A DNA stretch of 21,367 nt from Desulfobacteraceae bacterium (GCA_011390985.1 JAABRJ010000488.1:1-21367), one strand, 5' to 3'. Shown: positions 1 to 7,397, numbered from the stretch's first letter. A program made the numbers and translations. The notes: generated from the letters alone by a model not told the origin.

Positions 1-853
1 CCAGCATGCGGGCGAAAGCCGCGTTGAAGCTCATGATCCGTCCCTGCAGGTCGATCGCCACGACCCCTTCCACCATACTGGCCAGCACGGTTTCAAATTC
101 GTTGCGCTGGCTGATGACCGCATCGATCCGCTCCTGAAGCTGAGCCGCCATCTGGTTCAAAGTGCGCGCAAGTTCCGCCAACTCGGCCGGGCCGGGCACC
201 TCCAGCCGGTGCTGGAGGTCGCCGGCCGAAAACTTTTCAGCCCCGCTGCGCAGCTGTTCCACCGGTCGGCTGATCCGCCGTGAAACCAGAAATGCCAAGG
301 CCAGGGCCAGAAGAGCGGAAAAAAAGCCGCCGATCAGGACGTCGACAAAGAGGGTACGCACCTGGGATTCGACGGCTGTCAGCGGGATCGACACCCGCAG
401 CACCGCAAAAGGGGCGTCCTCCCCCTCCAGCGGCAGGGCGACGTACATCATGCGCTGTCTCTGGGTGCTGCTGAAGCGTTCGGAGCGCCCCACTCCGCCT
501 GCAAGCGCCTGCAGCACCTCGGGCCGGCTGCTGTGATTTTCCATGCGGCTCGGCTCCTCGTCGGAATCGGCCATGACGGTGCCGTCGGCTGCAATGACCG
601 TAACGCGGGTATCCGTGTCTTGCCCGACACGGCGGCAGATGCGGCCTACAGCAGCGGCATCAAGCGGCTGCAGATGATCAGCGACCTGCCCGGCAAGAAT
701 CCGGGCGCGGGTTTCCAGATCGATCGCCGTGCGCTGGATGAAAAAGGATTGCAGGGAGGTCAGCGCAAACCAGGTCACGCCGCCGAGGGACACCAGAATG
801 ATCAGCAGATAGGAGGGAATCAGCTGCCAGATGAGGGGTGTCGGTTTTCTCAT
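1..853 (-). CDS. PhoR/PnpS-like sensor histidine kinase, N-terminal part (runs off the left edge)
   Basis: A membrane sensor kinase expected to autophosphorylate and pass phosphate to the PhoB-like regulator just upstream. The 284 residues visible show a first transmembrane helix (about 12-34), an extracytoplasmic sensor region (about 35-165), a second helix (about 168-190), a HAMP linker (about 188-240, beginning SRRISRPVEQL) and the start of a PAS domain (from about 250, with EGVVAIDLQGRIMSFN). The HisKA and ATPase domains lie beyond the window. The ATG at 853 overlaps the regulator's TGA as ATGA, so translation is probably coupled. The HAMP-PAS order and partner fit the PhoR/PnpS phosphate-sensing group, but the true signal cannot be read from this part. 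Confidence 0.9.
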   Translation of the reverse strand, partial: MRKPTPLIWQLIPSYLLIILVSLGGVTWFALTSLQSFFIQRTAIDLETRARILAGQVADHLQPLDAAAVGRICRRVGQDTDTRVTVIAADGTVMADSDEEPSRMENHSSRPEVLQALAGGVGRSERFSSTQRQRMMYVALPLEGEDAPFAVLRVSIPLTAVESQVRTLFVDVLIGGFFSALLALALAFLVSRRISRPVEQLRSGAEKFSAGDLQHRLEVPGPAELAELARTLNQMAAQLQERIDAVISQRNEFETVLASMVEGVVAIDLQGRIMSFNAAFARML

Positions 854-1545
854 AGGCTCTCGCGGAAGCGATACCCGACCCCCCGGACGGTTTCAATATA
901 GCTGCCGCAAATACCCAGCTTCTTGCGCAGCCCGACGATCTGGACATCCACGCTGCGGTCGGTGACCGGGTAATCGTCGCCGCGGATGGCGTCCAGGATC
1001 TGGGTACGGGTAAAGACCCAGCCCGGACGGACGGCCAGAAACGAGAGGATCTGGAATTCGGTGTAGGTCATCTCGACAGGCTCGCCGGCGACAAAAACGC
1101 TGCGCCGGCCGGGGTGCATAACCAGTTCATGGATCCGGATTTCTTCGGTTTCGGGACCGGGTATTTCCTGGGTCTGGCGGCGCAGCACGGCGCGCACCCG
1201 CGCCGTCAGGATGCGCGGTGAAAAGGGTTTGGTGATGTAATCCTCGGCGCCGAGTTCCAGGCCGGTGACCACATCGGCCTCCTCCCCCTTGGCCGTCAGG
1301 AGAATCACCGGAAGCGACTGGGTGGCGGGCAGCGCTTTGAGCTTTTTCATCACCGAGAGGCCGTCGATGCCCGGCAGCATCAGGTCAAGCACCACGAGAT
1401 CCAGGGTCTGCGCGCGCGCCGTTTCCAGGGCTTCCTCGCCCGTGCCGGCCGAGACGACGTCAAACCCTTCGCGGGTGAGGTTGTAGCGCACCAGTTCGAG
1501 GATATCCTCCTCGTCGTCAACCACCAGAATCTTTTCTTTGGCCAT
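850..1545 (-). CDS. phoB: PhoB/OmpR-family response regulator
   Basis: A DNA-binding response regulator of 231 residues, the usual length for PhoB. The receiver domain (about 4-118) has the acidic pair in VVDDEED, the phosphoacceptor Asp54 in VVLDLMLPG, Thr84 in LLTAK and Lys106 in ITKPFSP. The winged-helix output domain (about 132-229) has the typical segments MTYTEFQIL, RSVDVQIVGLRKKL and TVRGVGYRF. It precedes and overlaps the kinase gene by four bases, so the two form a two-component pair. A purine-rich GGAAAGAG lies about 11 bases before the ATG. I saw no clear Pho box upstream. The Pho assignment rests on domain type and the kinase partner; another OmpR-family role is possible. Confidence 0.9.
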   Translation of the reverse strand: MAKEKILVVDDEEDILELVRYNLTREGFDVVSAGTGEEALETARAQTLDLVVLDLMLPGIDGLSVMKKLKALPATQSLPVILLTAKGEEADVVTGLELGAEDYITKPFSPRILTARVRAVLRRQTQEIPGPETEEIRIHELVMHPGRRSVFVAGEPVEMTYTEFQILSFLAVRPGWVFTRTQILDAIRGDDYPVTDRSVDVQIVGLRKKLGICGSYIETVRGVGYRFRESL

Positions 1546-1764
1546 GATTGATCGGCTCTTTCCGGCGACTCAGCCGCATGCGGTCAGCAGGGGCGCCAGC
1601 GGGGAACCGCCGCCGGCATGCGCCATCCGGTCGCCCCAGCATCACCGGAAGGCAGGTCGCAGGCCACCGGCGACTTGACGCGGCAGCCTGTCAGGCGCGT
1701 GTTAGAAATCCATCAGCGGCAGGTTAGTTTTGCGTGAGCACAACGGGCACCCGGCGCAGCCGGA
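1546..1764. other. Intergenic region between cobO and phoB
   Basis: 219 bases with no credible gene. It holds a short palindrome at 1686-1696 (GCCTGTCAGGC). A small CCGGC/GCCGG hairpin lies just past the cobO stop, near 1753-1765, and lacks a T-tract. The phoB promoter should lie here, but I cannot place it with confidence. Confidence 0.5.
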
Positions 1765-2286
1765 TTAGAATTCGACCCCCCGCTGCGCCTTGATGCCGGC
1801 CGCGTAAGGATGCTTGACGGCGCGCATCTCGGTGACCAGGTCGGCTTCGGCCAACAGGCCTTCGGAAGCGTTGCGGCCGGTAATGACCACGTGCTGGCCG
1901 CCCGGTCGCTGCCCCAGCGCCGCCAGCACGGCCGCCTCGGTCAGAAAACCGTATTGGATCAGATACGTCAGTTCATCCAGAATAACCATCCCGTAACGGC
2001 TGTCGGCGATCACGGCGCAGGCCTGACCCCAGCCCTGGCGGGCTGCGCTCCTGTCCTTTTGGATGTCATCGGAGGCCCAGGTAAAGCCTCGGCCGGTGAC
2101 ATGAAATTCCATCAGGCCGCTGAAGCGTTTGGCGGCCTCCCGCTCACCGCAATGCCCGGGCCCCTTGATAAACTGGATCACGCCGACTTTGATGCCGTGC
2201 CCCACGGCGCGCAGGGCCATTCCCAGCGCGGCGGTGGTTTTGCCCTTACCGTCGCCGGTAAAGACCATTAATAGACCCTTTGCCAC
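1765..2286 (-). CDS. cobO: Corrinoid (cob(I)yrinic acid a,c-diamide) adenosyltransferase, CobO/BtuR/CobA family
   Basis: This enzyme transfers the adenosyl group of ATP to reduced cob(I)alamin-type corrinoids, making coenzyme B12 in biosynthesis and salvage. At 173 residues it is a short family member. The N-terminal P-loop GDGKGKTT is at residues 11-18, and VILDELTYLIQYG is the family's Walker-B-like segment. The conserved VVITGRNA and the ending VKHPYAAGIKAQRGVEF complete the pattern. I chose the GTG at 2286 because CGGAGG sits just upstream and the sequence becomes family-like exactly there. The same frame stays open to 2505, but that extension looks like noncoding GC-rich sequence. No other cobalamin gene lies nearby, and I recognised no B12 riboswitch boxes upstream. 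Confidence 0.93.
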   Translation of the reverse strand: MAKGLLMVFTGDGKGKTTAALGMALRAVGHGIKVGVIQFIKGPGHCGEREAAKRFSGLMEFHVTGRGFTWASDDIQKDRSAARQGWGQACAVIADSRYGMVILDELTYLIQYGFLTEAAVLAALGQRPGGQHVVITGRNASEGLLAEADLVTEMRAVKHPYAAGIKAQRGVEF

Positions 2287-2743
2287 GGTGACCCTCCGAA
2301 TCGTATGGGGTTCACACAGCGGTGCCGATCGGTACCCGGGAAGGTTGTAGGAGGGGAGCCAGCGGCAAGTCAACTCCTTTTTCCCCGGACGAGCTGCCCC
2401 CAGGGAACGAAAAGGGCGCTCGACCGGGGCCTGGAGGCCTGGAAAGCGAAAACCACAGGGGGGAAGCTTTGGGGGGTGGCGGCGGGGCGATTGGGTGACG
2501 CCCAAAAGGCGGCGGTTCAGGGGGCGTGTATTAACCGCAACTGGTTGGGGCCTTCACCCCAGCGACATCGAGATGCGGCGCAACGCAGAAATTGAGCTTT
2601 TTGCGGAACCGTGCAGGTTTATACCCGGCGGGAGCCCGCGGCCGCAAAGCGGTCGAACGGGCCCATTTTAAATCTGCAGCAGCCAGCTCCGGCCGGGATC
2701 ACCCCCTGGAGAAAAGTTGAAAAGTCGATTTCACCCCGGCGGG
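2287..2743. other. Gene-free region upstream of cobO, with G-quadruplex motif
   Basis: 457 bases with no credible coding frame on either strand. On the plus strand four G-runs at 2458-2495 have loops of 7, 7 and 5 bases, a canonical G-quadruplex pattern, about 170 bases upstream of the cobO start. No cobalamin-riboswitch consensus boxes were recognised by eye. I could not place a promoter. Confidence 0.5.
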
Positions 2744-3043
2744 TCAGTGGGGATAAAGGCCGAGGTCAAACACCTCGTACTCCGTTGATCCGTCGAGGTA
2801 CTTCTCGACCTCGTTCAGGTCGGCTTTTCTCCTGGGGCTGTTACTCCAGCGTTTCCAATCCTCGATGCTGCGCCAGTTCGAGGCGACCACCACCCGGAAC
2901 GGGTCCTCGTGATCCCAGAGGGTTTCCGAAGACAGGTAGCCATCCTCATCCATGGCCCCGTAACGCACTTTTTTGAGCATTTTGTTGATCTCGTTGAAGT
3001 GGCCTTCCTTGAAACGTCTTTTGATCAGAATTTTTACCGCCAT
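2744..3043 (-). CDS. Antibiotic biosynthesis monooxygenase (ABM) domain protein
   Basis: A 99-residue protein fitting the small ferredoxin-like ABM fold. It opens with a strand (AVKILIKRRF), continues with a helix (about 13-26) and has the typical DPFRVVVASNWRSIEDWKRW segment, where the family keeps its Trp and aromatic residues, then a C-terminal strand (YEVFDLGLY). ABM proteins are usually dimeric and include cofactor-independent quinol monooxygenases and heme-degrading relatives. Nothing here tells which reaction this one does, or whether it is catalytic. The start is firm: AAAGGAGGG lies six bases upstream of the ATG. It stands alone, followed after a long gap by cobO and divergent from ridA. 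Confidence 0.75.
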   Translation of the reverse strand: MAVKILIKRRFKEGHFNEINKMLKKVRYGAMDEDGYLSSETLWDHEDPFRVVVASNWRSIEDWKRWSNSPRRKADLNEVEKYLDGSTEYEVFDLGLYPH

Positions 3044-3470
3044 GATACCCTCCTTTCGGTTGCCAGGTTGCGGAACAGCGCTGCTTGCCCTTCAAATCGG
3101 CCCCTCGCAACAAGCGGGGCGCCACGGGCTGAGCTGAGAGGGGAAGCAGCCGGCAGGATCTGCCATCAAGTGGGAGTCGGTGGGAATCGTCGGCTCGGGG
3201 TCGGCAGGACGCCGGGAAAATGGATTTGTGAAAGTAATCTATGGGAAGGGCCGAAATTTGTCCATGGGGATGCGCCTCATTTTAGAAGGAGGATTCCCCA
3301 TGTCCCGGGAGTTTTCCCCATGAACCTGACCCTGGTCCGAACCGTTTCGCCTGCACGTCAAGTCCGGAGGAGATTGCCGCCGCCGGCACCGTCTTTTTTG
3401 CTTGACAGCGCCCCGCTTCCCGGCCGAACATCGGAGGGTGATCATTCCCCCAACCCAAGGAGGCGGCCCC
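3044..3470. other. Divergent intergenic region between the ABM gene and ridA
   Basis: 427 bases without a full gene. At 3300-3323 (plus) a seven-codon open frame follows a very strong ribosome site, AAGGAGGA at 3286-3293. The nonamer TTCCCCATG occurs at 3294-3302 and again at 3314-3322, covering the start and stop regions of that mini-frame. A bulged GC hairpin lies near 3100-3121. The ridA promoter candidate is listed separately. Confidence 0.5.
3402..3431 (+). promoter_or_regulatory. Candidate sigma-70-type promoter of ridA
   Basis: A perfect -35 TTGACA at 3402-3407 is followed after 18 bases by GAACAT at 3426-3431, which matches three of six -10 positions. It lies 40 bases before the ridA start. 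The -35 is convincing and the -10 is weak. Confidence 0.4.
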
Positions 3471-3854
3471 ATGACCAAAGAGATCGTATCCACCGACCAG
3501 GCGCCCCAGGCCATCGGGCCCTATTCCCAGGCCGTGAAAGCCTGCAAACTGGTGTTTCTCTCCGGTCAGATCCCCCTCGACCCGGCGACCGGCGAGCTGG
3601 TGGCGGGGTCGATCGAGGATCAAACCGAGCGGGTGATGGAAAACCTGAAGGCCGTCCTGGCCGCCTGCCAGCTGACACTCGCGCACATCGTCAAAACCAC
3701 GATCTTTCTCACGGACATGGCGGATTTCGCCAAAGTCAACGCGGTTTACGGACGCTGGTTCACCGAGCTGCCACCGGCGCGCGCCACCGTCCAGGTTGTG
3801 GCCCTGCCCAAAGGCGCGCGGGTGGAAATCGAGGCGGTCGCCAGCCAGGATTAG
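3471..3854 (+). CDS. ridA: RidA family enamine/imine deaminase
   Basis: RidA hydrolyses reactive 2-aminoacrylate and related enamine/imine intermediates released by PLP enzymes, giving 2-ketoacids and ammonia and protecting other PLP enzymes. At 127 residues it has the standard length. Family landmarks are APQAIGPYSQA (11-21), VFLSGQIPLDP (28-38) and PPARATVQV (101-109) with the catalytic Arg104, then GARVEIEAVA with Glu119. The ATG at 3471 is chosen because AAGGAGGC lies a few bases upstream and the sequence aligns with RidA from its first residues. An in-frame TTG at 3402 is part of the promoter candidate instead. The next gene set, convergent with it, is an amino-acid importer, consistent with amino-acid catabolism. 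Confidence 0.95.
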   Translation: MTKEIVSTDQAPQAIGPYSQAVKACKLVFLSGQIPLDPATGELVAGSIEDQTERVMENLKAVLAACQLTLAHIVKTTIFLTDMADFAKVNAVYGRWFTELPPARATVQVVALPKGARVEIEAVASQD

Positions 3855-3952
3855 CGCCTGCACCCTTGTTTTTGAGTTCGTCAACATGGAAGGGAAGGCA
3901 CGCCAGCGCCCGGCACGGCGGCGGATCGTGGCGGGGGTGCGACCGGAAGCGG

Positions 3953-4684
3953 TCAGAGGTTTGCGACCACCCTGCCGAGAAAATCCTTGAGGCGGGGGTT
4001 TCGGGGGTTGGAGAAGAAGGCTTTGGGCGGCCCCTCTTCCTGGATGACGCCCTGGTCGATAAAAATCACCCGATCGGCCACCTCCCGGGCAAAGCCCATC
4101 TCGTGGGTCACCACCACCATGGTCATGCCTTCGGCGGCAAGCCGCTTCATGACCTCCAGCACCTCCCCGACCAGCTCGGGATCCAGCGCCGAGGTCGGTT
4201 CGTCAAACAGCATGACCTTGGGCTGCAGCGCCAGGGAGCGGGCAATCGCGACGCGCTGTTTCTGGCCGCCGGAAAGCTGGTCCGGGTAGCTGCCGGTTTT
4301 CTCGGCCAGGCCGACCTTGGCCAACAGTTCGCGGCCGAGGGTGTCGGCCGCGGCCCGCTTCATCCTGCGAACCTTGACGGGCCCCAGGGTCACGTTCTGC
4401 AGCACCGTCATGTGGGGAAAGAGGTTGAACTGCTGGAAGACCATGCCGGCCTCGGCGCGCACCTGGTTGATGTTGGTTTTGGGGTCGGTGATATCGCTGC
4501 CGTCGACGATGATGCGCCCCGCGGTGATCTCCTCAAGGCGGTTGATGCAGCGCAGGACGGTCGATTTGCCCGACCCCGAGGGCCCGATAATGCACACCAC
4601 CTCGCCCGGGGTAACGTGCAGGTCGATGCCCCGGATGACCTCGAGGCCACCGAAGCGTTTGTGCAGGTTTTCGATTCTGATCAT
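3953..4684 (-). CDS. glnQ: Polar amino-acid ABC transporter, ATP-binding protein (GlnQ/HisP type)
   Basis: The ATPase that powers amino-acid uptake, expected as a homodimer on the cytoplasmic side of the permease. Its 243 residues match the GlnQ length. Walker A GPSGSGKST is at 34-42, the Q-loop MVFQQFNLFPHMTVLQN is near 81-97, the signature LSGGQKQR is at 137-144, Walker B VMLFDEPTSALDP is near 157-169 and the H-loop His194 is in VVVTHEMGFA. VVTHEMGFAREVADRVIF is typical of the polar amino-acid importers. It is the last gene of the three-gene set, 42 bases downstream of the permease. The exact amino acid cannot be told from the ATPase. Confidence 0.96.
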   Translation of the reverse strand: MIRIENLHKRFGGLEVIRGIDLHVTPGEVVCIIGPSGSGKSTVLRCINRLEEITAGRIIVDGSDITDPKTNINQVRAEAGMVFQQFNLFPHMTVLQNVTLGPVKVRRMKRAAADTLGRELLAKVGLAEKTGSYPDQLSGGQKQRVAIARSLALQPKVMLFDEPTSALDPELVGEVLEVMKRLAAEGMTMVVVTHEMGFAREVADRVIFIDQGVIQEEGPPKAFFSNPRNPRLKDFLGRVVANL

Positions 4685-4726
4685 ATCCGTCTCCGGGCGA
4701 CGATCCCAGCCGCGCCGGCGCGGCCG

Positions 4727-5398
4727 TCAGCGTTTGCCGCGCTGGGCCAGCCGATCTTCGGCCATGCGCAGGAAGCGGGCGATGGTCAGGGTCATCATCA
4801 GGTAGACGATCCCGACGGTGAGCCAAACCTCGAACGCCCGGAAGTTGACCGCGATGATTTCCTGCCCCACGCGCGTGAGTTCGGCCACGCCGATCACCAC
4901 CAAGAGCGAGGTGTCCTTGAGGCTGATGATGAACTGGTTGCCCAGCGGCGGGATCATGCGCCGGAAGGCCTGGGGCCAAATGATGTAGCGCATCGTCTGG
5001 GCGCGGGTCAGACCGATGGAACGCCCGGCCTCGATTTGCCCCGGGTCGATGGACTGCACCGCCCCGCGCACGATCTCGGCGATGTAGGCCCCCGAGTTGA
5101 CCGCGATGGCGATGATGCCGGCGGTCATCGGGCGAATGCGCAGGCCCACCGCCATGGGCACACCGAAATAGAGAAACATGACCTGCACGATCAGCGGCGT
5201 GCCGCGGATGGCTTCGACGTAGGCCCCGGCGAGCGAGCGCACCGGCAGGCTGCGGGAAAGCTTCATCAGCCCGGTGGCCACTCCCAGCACAAACCCGAAC
5301 AGCAGCCCGCCGATGGTGATGATGATCGTCAGCTTTACGCCGGAAAGCAGCAGCGGAAAGGTCTCCAGCACAACGCCCCACTGAAATTTGAATCCCAT
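4727..5398 (-). CDS. glnP: Polar amino-acid ABC transporter, permease (GlnP/HisM type)
   Basis: An inner-membrane permease of 223 residues carrying hydrophobic helices throughout. It contains the coupling loop that docks on the ATPase (IEAGRSIGLTRAQTMRYIIW, the EAA motif), followed by PQAFRRMIPPLGNQFI, both diagnostic of the His/Glu/Gln/Arg permease family. I place the start at the ATG at 5398, giving MGFKFQWGVVLETFPLLLSG, a normal beginning for this family, with GGGGA upstream. An in-frame extension to 5485 would add a non-family, alanine-rich stretch that includes half of an intergenic hairpin. Only one permease gene is present, so the channel is probably a homodimer. Confidence 0.94.
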   Translation of the reverse strand: MGFKFQWGVVLETFPLLLSGVKLTIIITIGGLLFGFVLGVATGLMKLSRSLPVRSLAGAYVEAIRGTPLIVQVMFLYFGVPMAVGLRIRPMTAGIIAIAVNSGAYIAEIVRGAVQSIDPGQIEAGRSIGLTRAQTMRYIIWPQAFRRMIPPLGNQFIISLKDTSLLVVIGVAELTRVGQEIIAVNFRAFEVWLTVGIVYLMMTLTIARFLRMAEDRLAQRGKR

Positions 5399-5447
5399 GG
5401 CAATCCCCAGCGTCCCTTTTGCGGGCGGCGGCAGGCACCTGTATGCA

Positions 5448-5473
5448 GCAGGGGCGACCGCAGCCGCCCCTGC
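5448..5473 (-). repeat. Intercistronic hairpin between the binding-protein and permease genes
   Basis: A perfect 9-bp inverted repeat (GCAGGGGCG and CGCCCCTGC) encloses an 8-base loop, 43 bases past the binding-protein stop and 50 bases before the permease start. No T-tract follows, so it is unlikely to be a full terminator. Such hairpins commonly stabilise the upstream message and allow more binding protein than permease; that role is inferred here. Confidence 0.6.
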
Positions 5474-5515
5474 GCCCTGCCCCAAAAACCGATGCCGGTC
5501 GGGAAACCCGGGGGA

Positions 5516-6259
5516 TTATTTCGGATCGGTGTTAAACCACTTGCGGTAGAGCGCGTTGTAGGTGCCGTCTGCCCGCAGCTGTTGGAGTGCGGCGTTGACC
5601 TTGGGCACCAGCGCACTGCCCTTGGGAAAGGCGATGCCGTAAGACTGACCCATGTAGAGCGGCCCCACCACCTTGAACAGCCCCGCGCCGGCGGTGCGCA
5701 TGAATTCGGCGATGACCGGGGAGTCGAAAATCACGGCATCGGCCCCGCCGCTCATCAACTCCAGAAACATCGCATCGTTGTTGGGAAAGAGTTTGACCTC
5801 TTTGGCGCCGGCATTTTTCTTGGCGAAGTCTTCGCTGGTGGTGCCGAGTTTGGTGGATACCACCTTGCCCTTGAGGTCCTCGATGGCGTTGATGTCGGTG
5901 GTGTCGTTCTTGACCAGGATCAACAGGCCGGCATCATAGTAGGGGTCCGAAAAATCAACGACCTCGGCGCGCTCGGGCTTGATGGTCATGCCGGCAATCC
6001 CGACATCCAGCTGGTTGGTCTGCAGCCCCGGGATGATGCCGTTGAAATCCATCGGCTGCAGCTCGTATTCCAGGCCGACCACCTTGGCGATGGCATCCCA
6101 GAGTTCGACGTCAAAACCGGTGTGCAGGCCGGATTTGTCCTTGAACTCGAAGGGTGGAAAGTTGGTGTCGGTGGCCACGGTGATTTTGTCCCCGAAGGCC
6201 GTGCCGGCCAGAACGGCCAGGCAAACTGCGGAAATCAGAACAATCGAAATGTGTTTCAT
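5516..6259 (-). CDS. glnH: Polar amino-acid ABC transporter, periplasmic substrate-binding protein (GlnH/HisJ type)
   Basis: The periplasmic receptor that delivers an amino acid to the permease. At 247 residues it matches the GlnH/HisJ/FliY length. A Sec signal peptide spans about 1-23, ending AGTAFG before DKITVATD. The mature protein shows ATDTNFPPFEFKD, GFDVELWDAIAK, MDFNGIIPGLQTNQLDVGIAG and TIKPERAEVVDFSDPYY, all hallmarks of solute-binding family 3, including the Arg-Asp pair that binds the alpha-carboxylate and amino groups. The start is fixed by AAGGAGGAG just before the ATG; an in-frame extension to 6400 would put residues before the signal peptide. It leads the glnH-glnP-glnQ set. 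Substrate is probably a polar amino acid, not resolved. Confidence 0.95.
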   Translation of the reverse strand: MKHISIVLISAVCLAVLAGTAFGDKITVATDTNFPPFEFKDKSGLHTGFDVELWDAIAKVVGLEYELQPMDFNGIIPGLQTNQLDVGIAGMTIKPERAEVVDFSDPYYDAGLLILVKNDTTDINAIEDLKGKVVSTKLGTTSEDFAKKNAGAKEVKLFPNNDAMFLELMSGGADAVIFDSPVIAEFMRTAGAGLFKVVGPLYMGQSYGIAFPKGSALVPKVNAALQQLRADGTYNALYRKWFNTDPK

Positions 6260-6387
6260 GTCTCCTCCTTGTGGATGGGGGTGGGGTGAAAGGTGCAAGG
6301 GGCGGCGGGTGCCGTCAAAACGGTGGGAGAGCGGGCCGTACCGATCAGACCGCCGGAAGACGCGGGTCACCCGTGAGCCAATAGGCC

Positions 6388-6417
6388 CTGTTAACCACAC
6401 AAAGGCGGATTTTTCAA
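6388..6417 (-). promoter_or_regulatory. Candidate promoter of the glnHPQ set
   Basis: On the minus strand TTGAAA (6412-6417, five of six matches to the -35 consensus) is followed after 18 bases by TAACAG (6388-6393, three of six to the -10). It lies about 130 bases before the glnH start in a relatively AT-rich patch. Confidence 0.35.
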
Positions 6418-6545
6418 CCGCGATTCCAACAGCGCTGGCGTGACCGCAGCGTCGACGGTCGAATCAAGGCGGCCCGCCGGGGCGCGCAAGGGGCATGTGG
6501 GGCGTGCGTCGGAAGGGGTACCCCTTTTGTGAGTGGGGCTAAACG

Positions 6546-6572
6546 GGCTGCGCCCCGGGACGGGGCACAGCC
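6546..6572 (-). terminator. Terminator-like hairpin after the small hypothetical gene
   Basis: An 11-bp stem with a single G-U pair as read on the minus strand, and a 5-base loop, starts seven bases past the stop codon at 6580. Only a short CGTTTAG follows, so the T-tract is weak. The stem is GC-rich and well placed between two minus-strand transcription units. Confidence 0.55.
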
Positions 6573-6579
6573 GGAGGAA

Positions 6580-6831
6580 TCAGCTGCCGTAGCCGGATTG
6601 CTTGTGGATTTCCTTCCAGCGGACAAAGGGTACCGGCTTTAATTCCTTCAGATCGCTTTTGGGAATCCAGCCGATCGTGGAGTTGGGAATGTAGAAGCAC
6701 AGCTGCCCCTTGAAGGGGCCTTCCTTGATAATCCAGCCTTCCTGGATGGCAATTTTTTCTCCGGCCAGATCCTTGGCTTCGGGGACATACTCCATGGTTC
6801 CTGAGGGTTCGAAAATAGCTTCAAAATACAT
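6580..6831 (-). CDS. Small conserved-looking hypothetical protein, 83 aa
   Basis: I do not recognise this family. The 83-residue product begins MYFEAIFEPSGTMEYVPEAK and continues with short alternating strand-like stretches (EKIAIQEGWIIKEG, QLCFYIPNSTIGWIPKSDL), suggesting a compact beta-rich, SH3-like domain. That is a reading of hydrophobicity pattern only. There is no signal peptide and one Cys. AAAGGA lies eight bases before the ATG at 6831. An alternative ATG at 6903, giving 107 residues, has an even better AAGGAG, but its extra residues do not look like a folded domain. Still longer extension to 7227 has no ribosome site. A hairpin follows the stop, so it looks monocistronic. Confidence 0.65.
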   Translation of the reverse strand: MYFEAIFEPSGTMEYVPEAKDLAGEKIAIQEGWIIKEGPFKGQLCFYIPNSTIGWIPKSDLKELKPVPFVRWKEIHKQSGYGS

Positions 6832-7009
6832 AGTTTCAATCCTTTGGGTCGCGTCCTGCGGCGCCTCCGCCGCTTCAAAAAAGATAAAAGGGTGAGTGGG
6901 CATCCGGATAGCTCCTTGAGGCAAAAGCCCGGGGATCGGATGCCGCGTTTCGATACGTCCCGCAAGCCCCTCGGCAAAGCGGGTGCGGGGGATGATCCCG
7001 TTCAACGCG

Positions 7010-7040
7010 AAGGGCATTCCCGGTTGCCCGGAATGCCCTT
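7010..7040. repeat. Perfect 11-bp inverted repeat
   Basis: AAGGGCATTCC at 7010-7020 and GGAATGCCCTT at 7030-7040 enclose a 9-base loop. Neither side is followed by a T-tract, so it is not a standard terminator. It lies inside the presumed long leader of the small hypothetical gene and could be an RNA structural element or a protein-binding site. Confidence 0.7.
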
Positions 7041-7269
7041 GGAGACAACTGGCTGGCGGTTCAACTTGGGCTGCAGGCCAGCCTGCCTGCTGGGGTGCCA
7101 TGGGCTGCGGGCGCGTCCGGCAACCGCGGCGTTGACGGCCTGAAACCCTTAGAGACCCTGCGCGCTGCTGCATGCGGTAAGGGCAATGGCAGCCGGTCTC
7201 GCGGTTCCAAAAAACCAGGGCCTTCATGGCGCCGACCCGCCGATCCGGGCGGGCCGTTTACTCTGAAAA

Positions 7270-7298
7270 TTTTTAAACCCTTTTAGAGTCAAAGTCAA
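7270..7298 (-). promoter_or_regulatory. Candidate minus-strand promoter facing the small hypothetical gene
   Basis: Minus-strand TTGACT (7293-7298, five of six) is followed after 17 bases by TAAAAA (7270-7275, four of six). The patch is strikingly AT-rich for this window. The next supported start downstream is at 6831 or 6903. Confidence 0.5.
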
Positions 7299-7397
7299 GC
7301 GACTTGGAAAGGGAATTCCCGGCCGGCGCATTTTTGCGGCCGGACGGCCCACGCCGGACCAGCGCCTGAGAAGTCGCCCGAAAGGTGTTGGCTGAGA

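Larger units (their letters stand above)
6260..6579. other. Intergenic region upstream of glnH
   Basis: 320 bases without a credible gene. It carries the terminator-like hairpin of the preceding small gene (6546-6572) and the glnH promoter candidate (6388-6417), both listed separately. I saw nothing else. Confidence 0.5.

Noticed and set aside
2287..2743. A cobalamin riboswitch upstream of the corrinoid adenosyltransferase
   Set aside because: None of the conserved B12-box or core sequences were recognised by eye. A covariance search would be decisive.
2909..6289. A 1126-codon open frame on the plus strand
   Set aside because: It runs antisense through the ABM and glnHPQ genes and across ridA in another frame. 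Its His/Gly/Asp/Gln-rich translation has no domain, as expected for the shadow of GC-rich genes.
6904..7227. An N-terminal extension of the small hypothetical protein up to the ATG at 7227
   Set aside because: No ribosome site precedes it, the extra residues are Arg/Pro/Gln-rich without a fold pattern, and it would translate through a perfect inverted repeat.
7236..7253. A CCCGCC/GGCGGG hairpin as a plus-strand terminator
   Set aside because: The stem is only six base pairs, the T-tract is too distant, and no plus-strand gene ends upstream of it.
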